Shown here in pieces: positions 1 through 6,634 of a stretch of DNA of 12,103 nucleotides (position 1 is the stretch's first letter; every line of letters begins with the position of its first letter). This stretch comes from JBIKWM01 sp044356305 (GTDB lineage Bacteria > Bacteroidota > Bacteroidia > UBA10329). The notes below the pieces were generated by a model that was given only the letters and a program-made list of their open reading frames with translations, had not been told where the DNA came from and searched no databases. The stretch lies in the NCBI GenBank assembly GCA_044356305.1, contig JBIKWM010000059.1:1-12103 (forward strand). The letters are read 5' to 3'. The position numbers were made by a program, and so were the translations under genes.

Positions 1-1176
1 CTAGATGCAGCAGAGGCCGAGGCCCGCAGGTTTGTCCAGGCTGATTACGAAAAGGCTCTCGCAGCGCCTGATCCAGAGCCAGATGAGCTGACGCAGCACA
101 TCTACGCCCCCACCCCTGTTACAGAGGAGAAAGGCACGCGCACCCCAGCCGACCGCCAGCCCACAGTGATGGTGGACAGCGCCCTGTTTGCCATCCGCGA
201 GCTAATGGCCAAACACCCCGAATGTCTGCTCTACGGACAGGATGTGGGCCGCAGGTTAGGAGGTGTTTTCCGCGAGGCAGCAACGTTGGCCGAGCAGTTC
301 GGTGACCACCGCGTGTACAACACCCCCATTCAAGAAGCATTTATTATCGGTAGCACAGTGGGCATGAGCGCAGTAGGCCTTAAACCTATTGTGGAGGTCC
401 AGTTCGCAGACTACATATGGCCGGGACTCAATCAGTTGTTCACCGAAGTAAGCCGCTCGTGCTACCTGAGCAATGGCAAGTGGCCAGTGAGTTGCATAAT
501 CCGGGTGCCAATAGGTGCTTACGGCAGTGGTGGACCTTACCATAGCAGCAGTGTGGAGAGTGTTCTGTGCAACATCAAAGGCATCAAGGTGGCCTACCCT
601 AGCACAGGTGCCGACCTCAAAGGGCTGATGAAGGCCGCCTTTCACGATCCCAACCCGGTGCTGATGCTCGAGCACAAGGGGCTGTACTGGAGCAAGATAA
701 AGGGCACCGAAGAAGCACGCACAGTTGAACCCAGCGAAGACTATATTATTCCGTTCGGCAAGGCAAGAACTGTTCTCTTGGCCAATGATGAGAAAGTTGA
801 GAAAGGAGAGTCGTGCGTCATCATCACCTACGGCCGTGGGGTATACTGGGCCAAAGGGGCCGCAAAAGAATTTGCCGGCAAAGTTGAGATCATCGACCTG
901 CGCACCTTGCAGCCGTTGGATGAGGAAGCCATCTATTCTGCAGTTTCAAGACACGGCAGGGTATTGATTCTGACTGAGGAACCTGTTTCCAATTCATTCG
1001 CGCAGAGCATTGCCGCACGTATCTCGGACCATTGTTTCCGTCAGTTAGATGCCCCTGTGCGCGTGGTGGGCAGCGTAGATACCCCTGCCATCCCGCTCAA
1101 CTCGACACTCGAGGCCACAATGATCCCGAACGAGGAGAAGGTGGCCAAGGCAATCGGTGAGCTGCTGGATTACTGA
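1..1176 (+). CDS. Fused alpha/beta E1 component of a 2-oxoacid (probably branched-chain) dehydrogenase, 3' part
   Basis: The frame is open to the left edge, so the gene is partial: about 391 codons are visible, and the N-terminal alpha (thiamine diphosphate-binding) half lies outside. The first ~50 residues look like the C-terminal tail of E1-alpha plus a charged, proline-rich linker. From about position 166 an E1-beta domain follows, with YGQDVG, the GGVFREA stretch, NTPIQEA (its Glu corresponds to the cofactor-contacting Glu of E1-beta), EVQFADYIWP, the GPYHSSS loop and DLRTLQPLD near the C-terminal transketolase-like domain. Family knowledge: E1 decarboxylates a 2-oxoacid and passes the acyl group to lipoyl-E2 in a cytoplasmic complex. 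Fused E1 proteins of this type are common in Bacteroidota and are usually annotated as 2-oxoisovalerate dehydrogenase. The exact substrate cannot be read from this half. An internal ATG at 166 is not the start, because homology continues upstream. The gene converges on rnpB. Confidence 0.93.
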   Translation, partial: LDAAEAEARRFVQADYEKALAAPDPEPDELTQHIYAPTPVTEEKGTRTPADRQPTVMVDSALFAIRELMAKHPECLLYGQDVGRRLGGVFREAATLAEQFGDHRVYNTPIQEAFIIGSTVGMSAVGLKPIVEVQFADYIWPGLNQLFTEVSRSCYLSNGKWPVSCIIRVPIGAYGSGGPYHSSSVESVLCNIKGIKVAYPSTGADLKGLMKAAFHDPNPVLMLEHKGLYWSKIKGTEEARTVEPSEDYIIPFGKARTVLLANDEKVEKGESCVIITYGRGVYWAKGAAKEFAGKVEIIDLRTLQPLDEEAIYSAVSRHGRVLILTEEPVSNSFAQSIAARISDHCFRQLDAPVRVVGSVDTPAIPLNSTLEATMIPNEEKVAKAIGELLDY

Positions 1177-1205
1177 CAATCATCAAGGCACGGCCCTCAA
1201 ACAAT

Positions 1206-1228
1206 CTGCCCCGCACGGGGCGGGGCAG
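1206..1228 (-). terminator. Intrinsic terminator of rnpB
   Basis: Perfect 9-bp G+C-rich stem (CTGCCCCGC with GCGGGGCAG) and a 5-nt loop, directly 3' of the mature RNase P RNA end. On the minus strand it is followed by ATTGTTTG, a weak T tract. On the plus strand it is followed by A-rich sequence, so it fits rnpB termination better than termination of the convergent E1 gene, though it may attenuate both. Confidence 0.7.
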
Positions 1229-1229
1229 A

Positions 1230-1585
1230 AAGACAGACCTGTAAGCCGGATCCTGTTCCCATTGGACTGGCCAATGGGCCCCTGCCATTCATCTGCGCGG
1301 CCTACCCACCGGGATCGGGCGGGCAGCCCTCATATCCCCGGTCTATTTGGCCTTGCAGCCCGCAAGGTTTGCCCGCGCGGCATGTTGCCATACCGTGCCG
1401 TGGGCTCTTACCCCACATTTTCACCCTTACCCCGCTGCTCGAAAGCCTCGTGGCGGTAGTTCTCTGTGGCACTTGCTGTCTGCTGTCGGTCGCCCTCCAA
1501 CATCCCCCGGTTTCCAAGGGTGCGGTGCCCTGTGCTGTCCGGACTTTCCTCCCCATATCGCTACGGAGCGGCAGGGCGGTCTGCG
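1230..1585 (-). ncRNA. rnpB: RNase P RNA, bacterial class A
   Basis: Catalytic RNA of RNase P, which removes 5' leaders from tRNA precursors. Near the 5' end the minus strand reads GAGGAAAGTCCGGACAGCAC (1533-1552), the conserved P4 5' strand. Further on come the conserved core AGGGTGAAA then GGGGTAAGAGC, then GCAAGGCCAAATAG, GGGTAGGC, AGATGAATG, and the 3' P4 strand with CCGGCTTACAGGTCTG. P1 closes the molecule: GCAGACC at 1578-1584 pairs with GGTCTGT at 1233-1239. This sets the ends to within a few bases and gives about 355 nt. A 9-bp terminator follows and a TAnnTTTG box lies 5 nt before the 5' end. The P16/P17 segment looks much reduced, and an 8-bp perfect hairpin (1258-1278) precedes the 3' P4 strand. 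Apparent open frames across this region are not genes. Confidence 0.96.
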
Positions 1586-1589
1586 GGGA

Positions 1590-1597
1590 CAAAGGTA
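1590..1597 (-). promoter_or_regulatory. rnpB promoter, -7 box TACCTTTG
   Basis: Exact match to the Bacteroidota -7 consensus TAnnTTTG. The predicted start (about 5 nt downstream) coincides with the first base of P1 at 1584-1585. No convincing TTG at the -33 position. The box lies only 4 nt beyond the smr-like stop codon (1602-1604). Confidence 0.7.
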
Positions 1598-1601
1598 TGG
1601 G

Positions 1602-2588
1602 TCACAGCATGAACACCCGCGTTTCGCCCGCATTGGGCAGCAGGGTGCAGTTCAGGCCATGCAAGGCCGCCAGCTTCTGCACCTCCTCGCGCAGCCGCCC
1701 CTTGCCTTTGCCATGAATGAATACGATGGAGGGCAGGTGGTCTTTGATGGCGGCATCTAGGTGTTGCTGGCACAGGCGCATCTGCACCGTCAGCTTCTCA
1801 TGGTCGGTGAGGCGGCTGTGGTCGCCCGGTATCTTCTCCAGGTGCAGGTCCACTCGCGGCTCCTTGCGTGTCAGCGCGTTCAGGGAATCGGCCCGGCTCT
1901 TTGTGCCCCGTGGGGCCGGTGCAGGCGTGGGGACCACCGGCCGCACCGGTTCATTTTCAAGTGCGAAAAGCATGGCGGGCTCGTCCAATCCCGCTACGCG
2001 CACATACGCACCAGCCTTCATGAGCCGCGTGCCGCCCAGCCGCACTGTGATGCACACAGGCTGCACCGCGGTATAGCCCAACGGGTGGAAAAACACGGCC
2101 TCTGCCCTCAGCTCGGTGAGGTACCCCAGGTCATCGCCCGTGAATCTGCGAAGGTCCATCTGAGTATTGGCCGCCAATTCACCGTTCCAAACCAATTGGT
2201 GCTCATCTCCATCAAATACCGAAACCACCATGTACATGTGCAGCGCACCGGGGTTCACGGCCCACAAGGTCAGACTCTGGCCAAGCACATTCTCAGGGTC
2301 GGGCACTGCAATGGCAAGGCTCGGGTACAGCACCCGTTCGACCTTGGTGGCAACAGGCAATGGAGCGGTTCTTTCCTCCTTGACCGAGGGTGTTGCCGCA
2401 GGCTCAGGGGTCGGAGTGGCCGACTTCACCTTACCCACCGCAACCAGCTTTCGGACATTCTGGGCGGGCCACAGCATACCATCGGCATCCATCACATCCA
2501 CGCTGCCATCTGGCCTAACGGTCTGCACCGTGCCGCTGCGGGCCTCATCCAGCCACCGCACCTTATGCCCTGCTTGCAACGCCACCAT
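1602..2588 (-). CDS. DUF2027 / Smr domain protein
   Basis: Bacteroidota protein of 328 residues. Residues ~5-50 form a small Tudor/SH3-like unit (GHKVRWLDEARSGTV, then DGSVDVMD and LWPAQNVRKL). A Pro/Ala/Thr-rich linker covers ~55-80, a beta-rich DUF2027 domain ~85-210, and a second Pro-rich linker ~213-230. A C-terminal Smr domain spans ~245-328, with VDLHLEK (246-252) and IHGKGKGRLREEV (291-303), the two Smr signature motifs, and the closing GETRVF strand. Smr domains are nucleic-acid-binding, often nicking endonuclease, modules found in MutS2 and stand-alone proteins. The cellular role of the DUF2027-Smr architecture is not known to me. No signal peptide, so cytoplasmic. ATG 2588 is preferred over the adjacent in-frame TTG 2591. 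Only 9 nt separate it from the DUF2279 stop, so the two are probably co-transcribed, and rnpB follows directly. Confidence 0.9.
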   Translation of the reverse strand: MVALQAGHKVRWLDEARSGTVQTVRPDGSVDVMDADGMLWPAQNVRKLVAVGKVKSATPTPEPAATPSVKEERTAPLPVATKVERVLYPSLAIAVPDPENVLGQSLTLWAVNPGALHMYMVVSVFDGDEHQLVWNGELAANTQMDLRRFTGDDLGYLTELRAEAVFFHPLGYTAVQPVCITVRLGGTRLMKAGAYVRVAGLDEPAMLFALENEPVRPVVPTPAPAPRGTKSRADSLNALTRKEPRVDLHLEKIPGDHSRLTDHEKLTVQMRLCQQHLDAAIKDHLPSIVFIHGKGKGRLREEVQKLAALHGLNCTLLPNAGETRVFML

Positions 2589-2597
2589 CAAACAGTC

Positions 2598-3524
2598 TCA
2601 GAAATAGAATGGGTGGAATTTCACCTCACCCTGCGTGTTCACCTCCATGGCAGGGAAAGGGAACTTGATCAGGGCCACGGCCTGAAAAATGGTGCGCAGC
2701 CACCGCTTGCGGGTGCGTATCCGTGTGAGATCCACATCAAGACTCAGATAGAACTGCCGCGTGCGGGGCAGAGTGGGCAGCAGGGTGCCATCGGGGGCAT
2801 ACTCGGGGTTGTTGTGCCCACCCAACAGCCCATCGGCCCCGTAGCCCACTGCCACATTGGCCCAACGCGGAAAGAGCCGCGGTGGGTTCTTGATGAACGA
2901 GTGCACATTCAGACTCAGCCAATAGGTGTGACCGTTGTAATCTTTCATCATGCGTTCCCCGAAATTCGAACCAAGCAGGTCAGGTCGGTATTTGGCCAGT
3001 CCGCTGTCATGCCACGATATCTTGAGCTTGATACGCTGCTCGTCCCACAGGAACTGCTGCCCCACGAACAGGCCCGTGCCCAGGCTGTTGGCCGCAAAAT
3101 CGGTCCATGAGAATCCCCACTCCTTCGAGAAACCATCCAAGATCTCGATGCCAAGATTGTATATGCTGCCCACTGAACCGCCCAGTCCTATGCTCAGGTT
3201 ACGGTCAATGCCTGAATTAAGCATAAGGTTAGAATAGTAGTAGCCAATGGCATAACAGGTGAGCACGTGGCCACCCTTGTCCATCTGGTTCCATTCCAGA
3301 CCATCGTTAAATGAGTGAAAGGCGCTGCGTGGCACATGAGCGTACCACAGCTCGTTCAGACCTATGACGGTGCCAGCCAGCAGCACGCCAGACGAGGTAC
3401 CCAATGCAATAGCGCGACCCTTGCGCAAAGAATCGGGGTACTGTGGCAGATAGGGCTTTTCATCCTGCGCCTTGGCAAACAGTTGAACAAGCGCAAGAAG
3501 AAACACAGGCAGCACACGTTTCAT
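2598..3524 (-). CDS. DUF2279 (YfiM-like) membrane-associated protein
   Basis: A protein of 308 residues with a clear N-terminal signal peptide (K-R, then a hydrophobic stretch to about residue 16, ending ...FAKAQ), so exported. A second hydrophobic segment lies around 38-58. DUF2279 signatures are MDKGGHVLTCYAIG (81-94) and EILDGFSKEWGFSWTDFAANSLG (127-149, key residues E, D, G-F-S, D and N). The second half (~165-308) is rich in aromatic, alternating strands and ends in F-Y-F, suggesting beta structure in the periplasm or outer membrane. The family has no established biochemical function. The start is well placed: a perfect TACTTTTG box ends 4 nt before ATG. First gene of a unit with DUF2027-Smr; divergent from the PagL-like gene, with which it shares an upstream region full of direct repeats. 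Confidence 0.88.
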   Translation of the reverse strand: MKRVLPVFLLALVQLFAKAQDEKPYLPQYPDSLRKGRAIALGTSSGVLLAGTVIGLNELWYAHVPRSAFHSFNDGLEWNQMDKGGHVLTCYAIGYYYSNLMLNSGIDRNLSIGLGGSVGSIYNLGIEILDGFSKEWGFSWTDFAANSLGTGLFVGQQFLWDEQRIKLKISWHDSGLAKYRPDLLGSNFGERMMKDYNGHTYWLSLNVHSFIKNPPRLFPRWANVAVGYGADGLLGGHNNPEYAPDGTLLPTLPRTRQFYLSLDVDLTRIRTRKRWLRTIFQAVALIKFPFPAMEVNTQGEVKFHPFYF

Positions 3525-3528
3525 GCGC

Positions 3529-3536
3529 CAAAAGTA
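3529..3536 (-). promoter_or_regulatory. Promoter -7 box TACTTTTG of the DUF2279 gene
   Basis: Perfect TAnnTTTG match ending exactly 4 nt (GCGC) before the ATG at 3524. Start of transcription would fall at or next to the A of ATG, predicting a leaderless mRNA. The expected -33 position (3556-3558) holds no TTG but is occupied by one of the CTGGTCA repeats. Confidence 0.65.
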
Positions 3537-3544
3537 TCGGGGAG

Positions 3545-3606
3545 CTGGCTATGGTCTGGTCACATTATTCAATGAAGACTGGTCAGATGCCCATAATTCC
3601 TGGTCA
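3545..3606. promoter_or_regulatory. Cluster of CTGGTCA direct repeats, candidate operator array
   Basis: CTGGTCA occurs exactly at 3556-3562, 3579-3585 and 3600-3606, with a degenerate copy CTGGCTA at 3545-3551. Start-to-start distances are 11, 23 and 21 bp, close to one, two and two helical turns, so all copies face the same side of the helix. They fill the divergent region between the DUF2279 gene and the PagL-like gene. The 3556 copy occupies the -33 position of the DUF2279 promoter. The regulator is unknown. Confidence 0.5.
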
Positions 3607-3679
3607 ATGATGCACCCCGATGGGCCGATGAACTTTCTAATCCACCCCCTCTGCCCTATTCTCATATTTTCGTCAGGCC

Positions 3680-4792
3680 ATGCGGTGTCTCGCTCTTCTT
3701 GCATGTTTTTGCCTTGTTCACATCCAGGCTCAGGCGCAGGTCGATTCGCTACGAAAGTCTGTGTTCAGTTTTGGAATGATGGGCCATGGCGGATACCTGC
3801 TTAAGCACTCGCAGAGCCTTGATCCGCTCAAGGAGTCTTATCCATGGGGATTTCAGGCCGACCTCGGTTGGCAGCTGGTATCGGAGAAAGCCTACCGTTT
3901 CTGTAGCTGCTATCCAAGGGTCGGATTTTCGGTCAACTATTTCAATTTCGATAATGGAGCTGTGTTGGGCAGTGCATACTACCTATTGGGATACGTTGAG
4001 CCGGTGTTCTTCCTTCCGCGCAGATTCAACCTTAGTTTCAGGTTGGCACTGCTGGGTGTCTCGTTTCAAGACAGACCTTTTGACGAGACCGAGAATCCAC
4101 TGAATCTCGCTTACAGCACCTATGTGGCCTTTCCGTTGGCACTTGAACTCGGCCTCAATTACCGCGCATCGGACAGACTGAATCTGCGCCTATCGTTCAA
4201 CTACAACCACATCAGCAACGGGGGAATAAAAGACCCGAACAAGGGCATCAACTTCCCCACCTTGAGTCTTGGCGGACATTACACTTTCAAGCCGGTCAAA
4301 TTCATCATGAGAGGGCGCATGCGAAGACCACCGCCCGAGAAGAAGAACCGTTGGGAATTGGAATTCTCGAACGCATTCAAGAATGCGTATCCGGCAGAGA
4401 AGGCCCAGTATTGGGTATTTGGGGTCAGCACCTCTTACGCCCGTTGGTTCCATCGTTCGAGTGCGGCTGCCATGGGTTTTCATTGGGAGATGGACAATGC
4501 ACGCCTAAGGCGCATCGTGCACGAGAAGCTCGGTGTGGACCACAATCGCCTCTCGCTCACTCTCGGGCATGAGTTCTGGTTGGGCCGTGTGCTGTTCGGA
4601 CAATATGTGGGTTTCTATGTGTACGACCGAATGCCGACCAATGGAATATGGTATCACAGACACAGGCTGTCTGTGCAGATTACAGATTTCCTTTTCCTTG
4701 CCGTTAGCCTGAAGGCGCATCGTCAAGTGGCCGATTATCTCGATCTGCGACTCGGGTTCAACATCGGGGCGCGGGACAGGAAGGGCAGATGA
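3680..4792 (+). CDS. PagL / acyloxyacyl hydrolase-like outer-membrane beta-barrel protein
   Basis: A protein of 370 residues. Residues 1-20 are a signal peptide (hydrophobic core, cut near AQAQ). The rest alternates hydrophobic and aromatic residues in short strands, typical of an outer-membrane barrel. NYNHISNGGIKDPNKGIN (174-191) matches the PagL active-site region, where the family uses a His-x-Ser-Asn motif and a Glu 14 residues after the His. Here His177 and Ser179 are kept but position 191 is Asn. A later block, SLKAHRQVADYLDLRLGF, is also usual in the larger Bacteroidota members (~370 residues, against ~150-170 for classical PagL). PagL removes the 3-O acyl chain of lipid A in the outer membrane. 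Activity here is uncertain because of the missing Glu, and a non-enzymatic barrel is possible. Transcribed divergently from the DUF2279 gene. No perfect TAnnTTTG box upstream; TATTTTCG at 3665-3672 is a weak candidate. Confidence 0.72.
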   Translation: MRCLALLACFCLVHIQAQAQVDSLRKSVFSFGMMGHGGYLLKHSQSLDPLKESYPWGFQADLGWQLVSEKAYRFCSCYPRVGFSVNYFNFDNGAVLGSAYYLLGYVEPVFFLPRRFNLSFRLALLGVSFQDRPFDETENPLNLAYSTYVAFPLALELGLNYRASDRLNLRLSFNYNHISNGGIKDPNKGINFPTLSLGGHYTFKPVKFIMRGRMRRPPPEKKNRWELEFSNAFKNAYPAEKAQYWVFGVSTSYARWFHRSSAAAMGFHWEMDNARLRRIVHEKLGVDHNRLSLTLGHEFWLGRVLFGQYVGFYVYDRMPTNGIWYHRHRLSVQITDFLFLAVSLKAHRQVADYLDLRLGFNIGARDRKGR

Positions 4793-5005
4793 TGCGGTTC
4801 TAGGCTGCAAGAAGAAAGGCCACACTTAAATATTGTGAGTCACATTCGGGGGTGATTCAAACCCGGTGGCAATCATTTTGAGGCTTTGCCCGATATCGCA
4901 CTTTGGGAATGGTAAATGGCTACATTTCCTCTGCCTGCAGAGATTACTTTCGCGCATCGCACAGAAAGGCATCTGACTGATCTGGGCACACAACAAAACC
5001 ACCAC

Positions 5006-5398
5006 ATGAACAGACTTTCTATAGCGCTGTTGGCCCTCGCCACAATGAGCCTCGGTTCTGGCTGTCAGGAAACAGGAAAAGACTGCCTTACAGGCAATTG
5101 GCTGAGCGAGAATGAGAACTGCAACAACTCGAAGCGTATTGTATTCAATGCCGATGGAAGCGGTACCTATGAATATAATGCCTGCGACAGCCTATGCCCC
5201 ACTGATGCCACAATGTGGTATGCCTTGCGCAATTTCACCTACACGGCCGATGAGGAACTGGTGTTCATTGACTACACAGCAGACACTGTGTATAGCTGCA
5301 ACAACATCATGTTGCCCATGATTGATACAGTCAACACCGTTTATCTGTGCACTGGCGACAATCTTACGGTAGGCAGTGTGAACTACACCCGCGAGTGA
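5006..5398 (+). CDS. Small cysteine-rich lipoprotein, possibly lipocalin-like
   Basis: The ATG at 5006 gives 130 residues with a clean lipoprotein signal: N-R at the start, a hydrophobic run, and LGSGC with the lipidated Cys at position 20. An in-frame ATG at 4916 would add 30 residues that spoil the signal, so it is rejected. The mature part has six further cysteines (27, 39, 60, 64, 98, 115), enough for three disulphides. It is short and beta-rich: a TGNW motif at 29-32, then FNADGSGTYEY, then an ending in NYTRE. The G-W start and repeated strands resemble lipocalin-like lipoproteins of Bacteroidota, but this is only a fold-level guess. It would be anchored in the inner or outer membrane facing the periplasm or outside. 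The 213-nt region before it (4793-5005) holds no gene I can support; TACATTTC at 4921-4928 and TACTTTCG at 4945-4952 are one-mismatch promoter boxes. Confidence 0.8.
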   Translation: MNRLSIALLALATMSLGSGCQETGKDCLTGNWLSENENCNNSKRIVFNADGSGTYEYNACDSLCPTDATMWYALRNFTYTADEELVFIDYTADTVYSCNNIMLPMIDTVNTVYLCTGDNLTVGSVNYTRE

Positions 5399-5437
5399 CC
5401 TTTAGGGCAGGAGAGTATTGACTTTCAACTGAAAAAG

Positions 5438-6616
5438 ATGAACGAAGTAGTAATAGTGAGCGCAGTGCGCACAGCCATTGGAAGTTTTAACGGTAGCCTT
5501 GCAGGTATATCGGCACCCCGACTGGGTGCCGAGGCCATTAAAGGTGCCATAGCCAAGGCCGGGATTGACCCGAAACTGGTGGATGAAGTGTTCATGGGTC
5601 AGGTGCTACAGGCCGGCAGCGGCCAGGCTCCTGCACGCCAGGCAGCACGTTTTGCCGGGTTGGGCGACAATGTGCCCTGCACCACTGTCAACAAGGTATG
5701 CGCATCGGGCATGAAGAGCGTGATGCTGGGTGCGCAGAGCATCATGCTGGGCCACAACGAGGTTGTTGTGGCCGGTGGCATGGAGAACATGAGCGCGGTA
5801 CCGCATTACCTGCCAGGTTCGCGCAGCGGTTTCAAGCTTGGCAATACCACTTTGGTTGATGGACTCGTGAGCGATGGCCTGACTGATGTTTACCACAACT
5901 ATCACATGGGCAATGCGGCCGAGCTCTGTGCCAAGGAGTGCAACATCAGCCGCGAGGACCAGGACGCATTTGCCATCGAATCGTACAGGCGCAGTGCCGA
6001 GGCATGGAAGAACAGAGCTTTTGCCGATGAGATTGTACCCGTGAAGGTGACCCAACGCAAAGGCGACCCCATACCGTTTGTCGAGGATGAGGAGTATCGC
6101 AACGTGGCCATGGACAAGATTCCGGGCCTGAGGCCTGTGTTTCAGAAAGAAGGCACAGTGACTGCGGCCAATGCCAGCACATTGAACGATGGGGCCGCTG
6201 CCCTCGTGCTGATGAGCGCCACGAAGGCCGCTGAGTTGGGACTTAAGCCATTCGCCCGCATCCGCAGTTTTGCCGATGCGGCTCAGGCCCCCGAGTGGTT
6301 CACCACCGCACCGAGCAAGGCACTGCCGCTGGCGCTGCAACGTGCCGGGCTGGGAACCAAGGACATTGACCTGTTTGAGATCAACGAGGCATTCAGTGTG
6401 GTAAGCATAGCCAACAACCGCCTCATGGGTCTCGATCCAGCCAAAGTGAATGTGAACGGTGGGGCGGTATCGCTCGGTCACCCGTTGGGGGCCAGCGGTG
6501 CGCGTATCCTTGTGACACTTGTGCACGCGCTGCGCAAAAATGGTAAGCGTATGGGCGCAGCTGGAATTTGCAACGGTGGCGGTGGCGCATCGGCTGTTGT
6601 GCTCGAGGCCATCTGA
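5438..6616 (+). CDS. Acetyl-CoA C-acetyltransferase (thiolase)
   Basis: Full-length thiolase of 392 residues, the usual size. All catalytic residues stand at the classical positions: Cys88 in NKVCASGMKS (acyl acceptor), NEAF (316-319), His348 in GGAVSLGHPLGASGAR, and Cys378 in GICNGGGGAS (acid/base). Thiolases condense two acetyl-CoA to acetoacetyl-CoA or cleave 3-ketoacyl-CoA. The sequence resembles biosynthetic acetoacetyl-CoA thiolases of the phaA/atoB kind, but direction and chain length cannot be settled from sequence alone. Cytoplasmic tetramer in known members. The start ATG follows an A-rich stretch (gaaaaag) without Shine-Dalgarno. It lies 39 nt after the lipoprotein and 18 nt before the C40 peptidase gene, and is likely the first gene of a three-gene operon. 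Confidence 0.95.
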   Translation: MNEVVIVSAVRTAIGSFNGSLAGISAPRLGAEAIKGAIAKAGIDPKLVDEVFMGQVLQAGSGQAPARQAARFAGLGDNVPCTTVNKVCASGMKSVMLGAQSIMLGHNEVVVAGGMENMSAVPHYLPGSRSGFKLGNTTLVDGLVSDGLTDVYHNYHMGNAAELCAKECNISREDQDAFAIESYRRSAEAWKNRAFADEIVPVKVTQRKGDPIPFVEDEEYRNVAMDKIPGLRPVFQKEGTVTAANASTLNDGAAALVLMSATKAAELGLKPFARIRSFADAAQAPEWFTTAPSKALPLALQRAGLGTKDIDLFEINEAFSVVSIANNRLMGLDPAKVNVNGGAVSLGHPLGASGARILVTLVHALRKNGKRMGAAGICNGGGGASAVVLEAI

Positions 6617-6634
6617 ACTTCCTCTATCCTAGAA

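Noticed and set aside
1157..1760. Several overlapping open frames of 60-137 codons on both strands
   Set aside because: They cover rnpB and its flanks. The conserved RNA core and P1 pairing explain the sequence, and the translations show no protein features.
1761..3110. A 449-codon open frame on the + strand
   Set aside because: It lies opposite the DUF2027-Smr and DUF2279 genes, which have clear domains, and its translation is rich in His, Arg and Gln with no recognisable motif. It is a shadow of the antisense codon pattern.
3665..3672. TATTTTCG as promoter box of the PagL-like gene
   Set aside because: It deviates from TAnnTTTG at the seventh base, has no -33 partner and leaves only 7 nt to ATG. 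Mentioned as a weak candidate but not called.
4848..4866. GGGGGTGATTCAAACCCGG, resembling a tRNA T-arm
   Set aside because: The T-stem does not pair properly around a TTCAAAC loop, and no acceptor, D or anticodon arms are found upstream.
5606..6526. A 306-codon open frame antisense to thiolase
   Set aside because: The sense frame has every thiolase catalytic motif; the antisense product has none and is rich in His, Ala and Gly.
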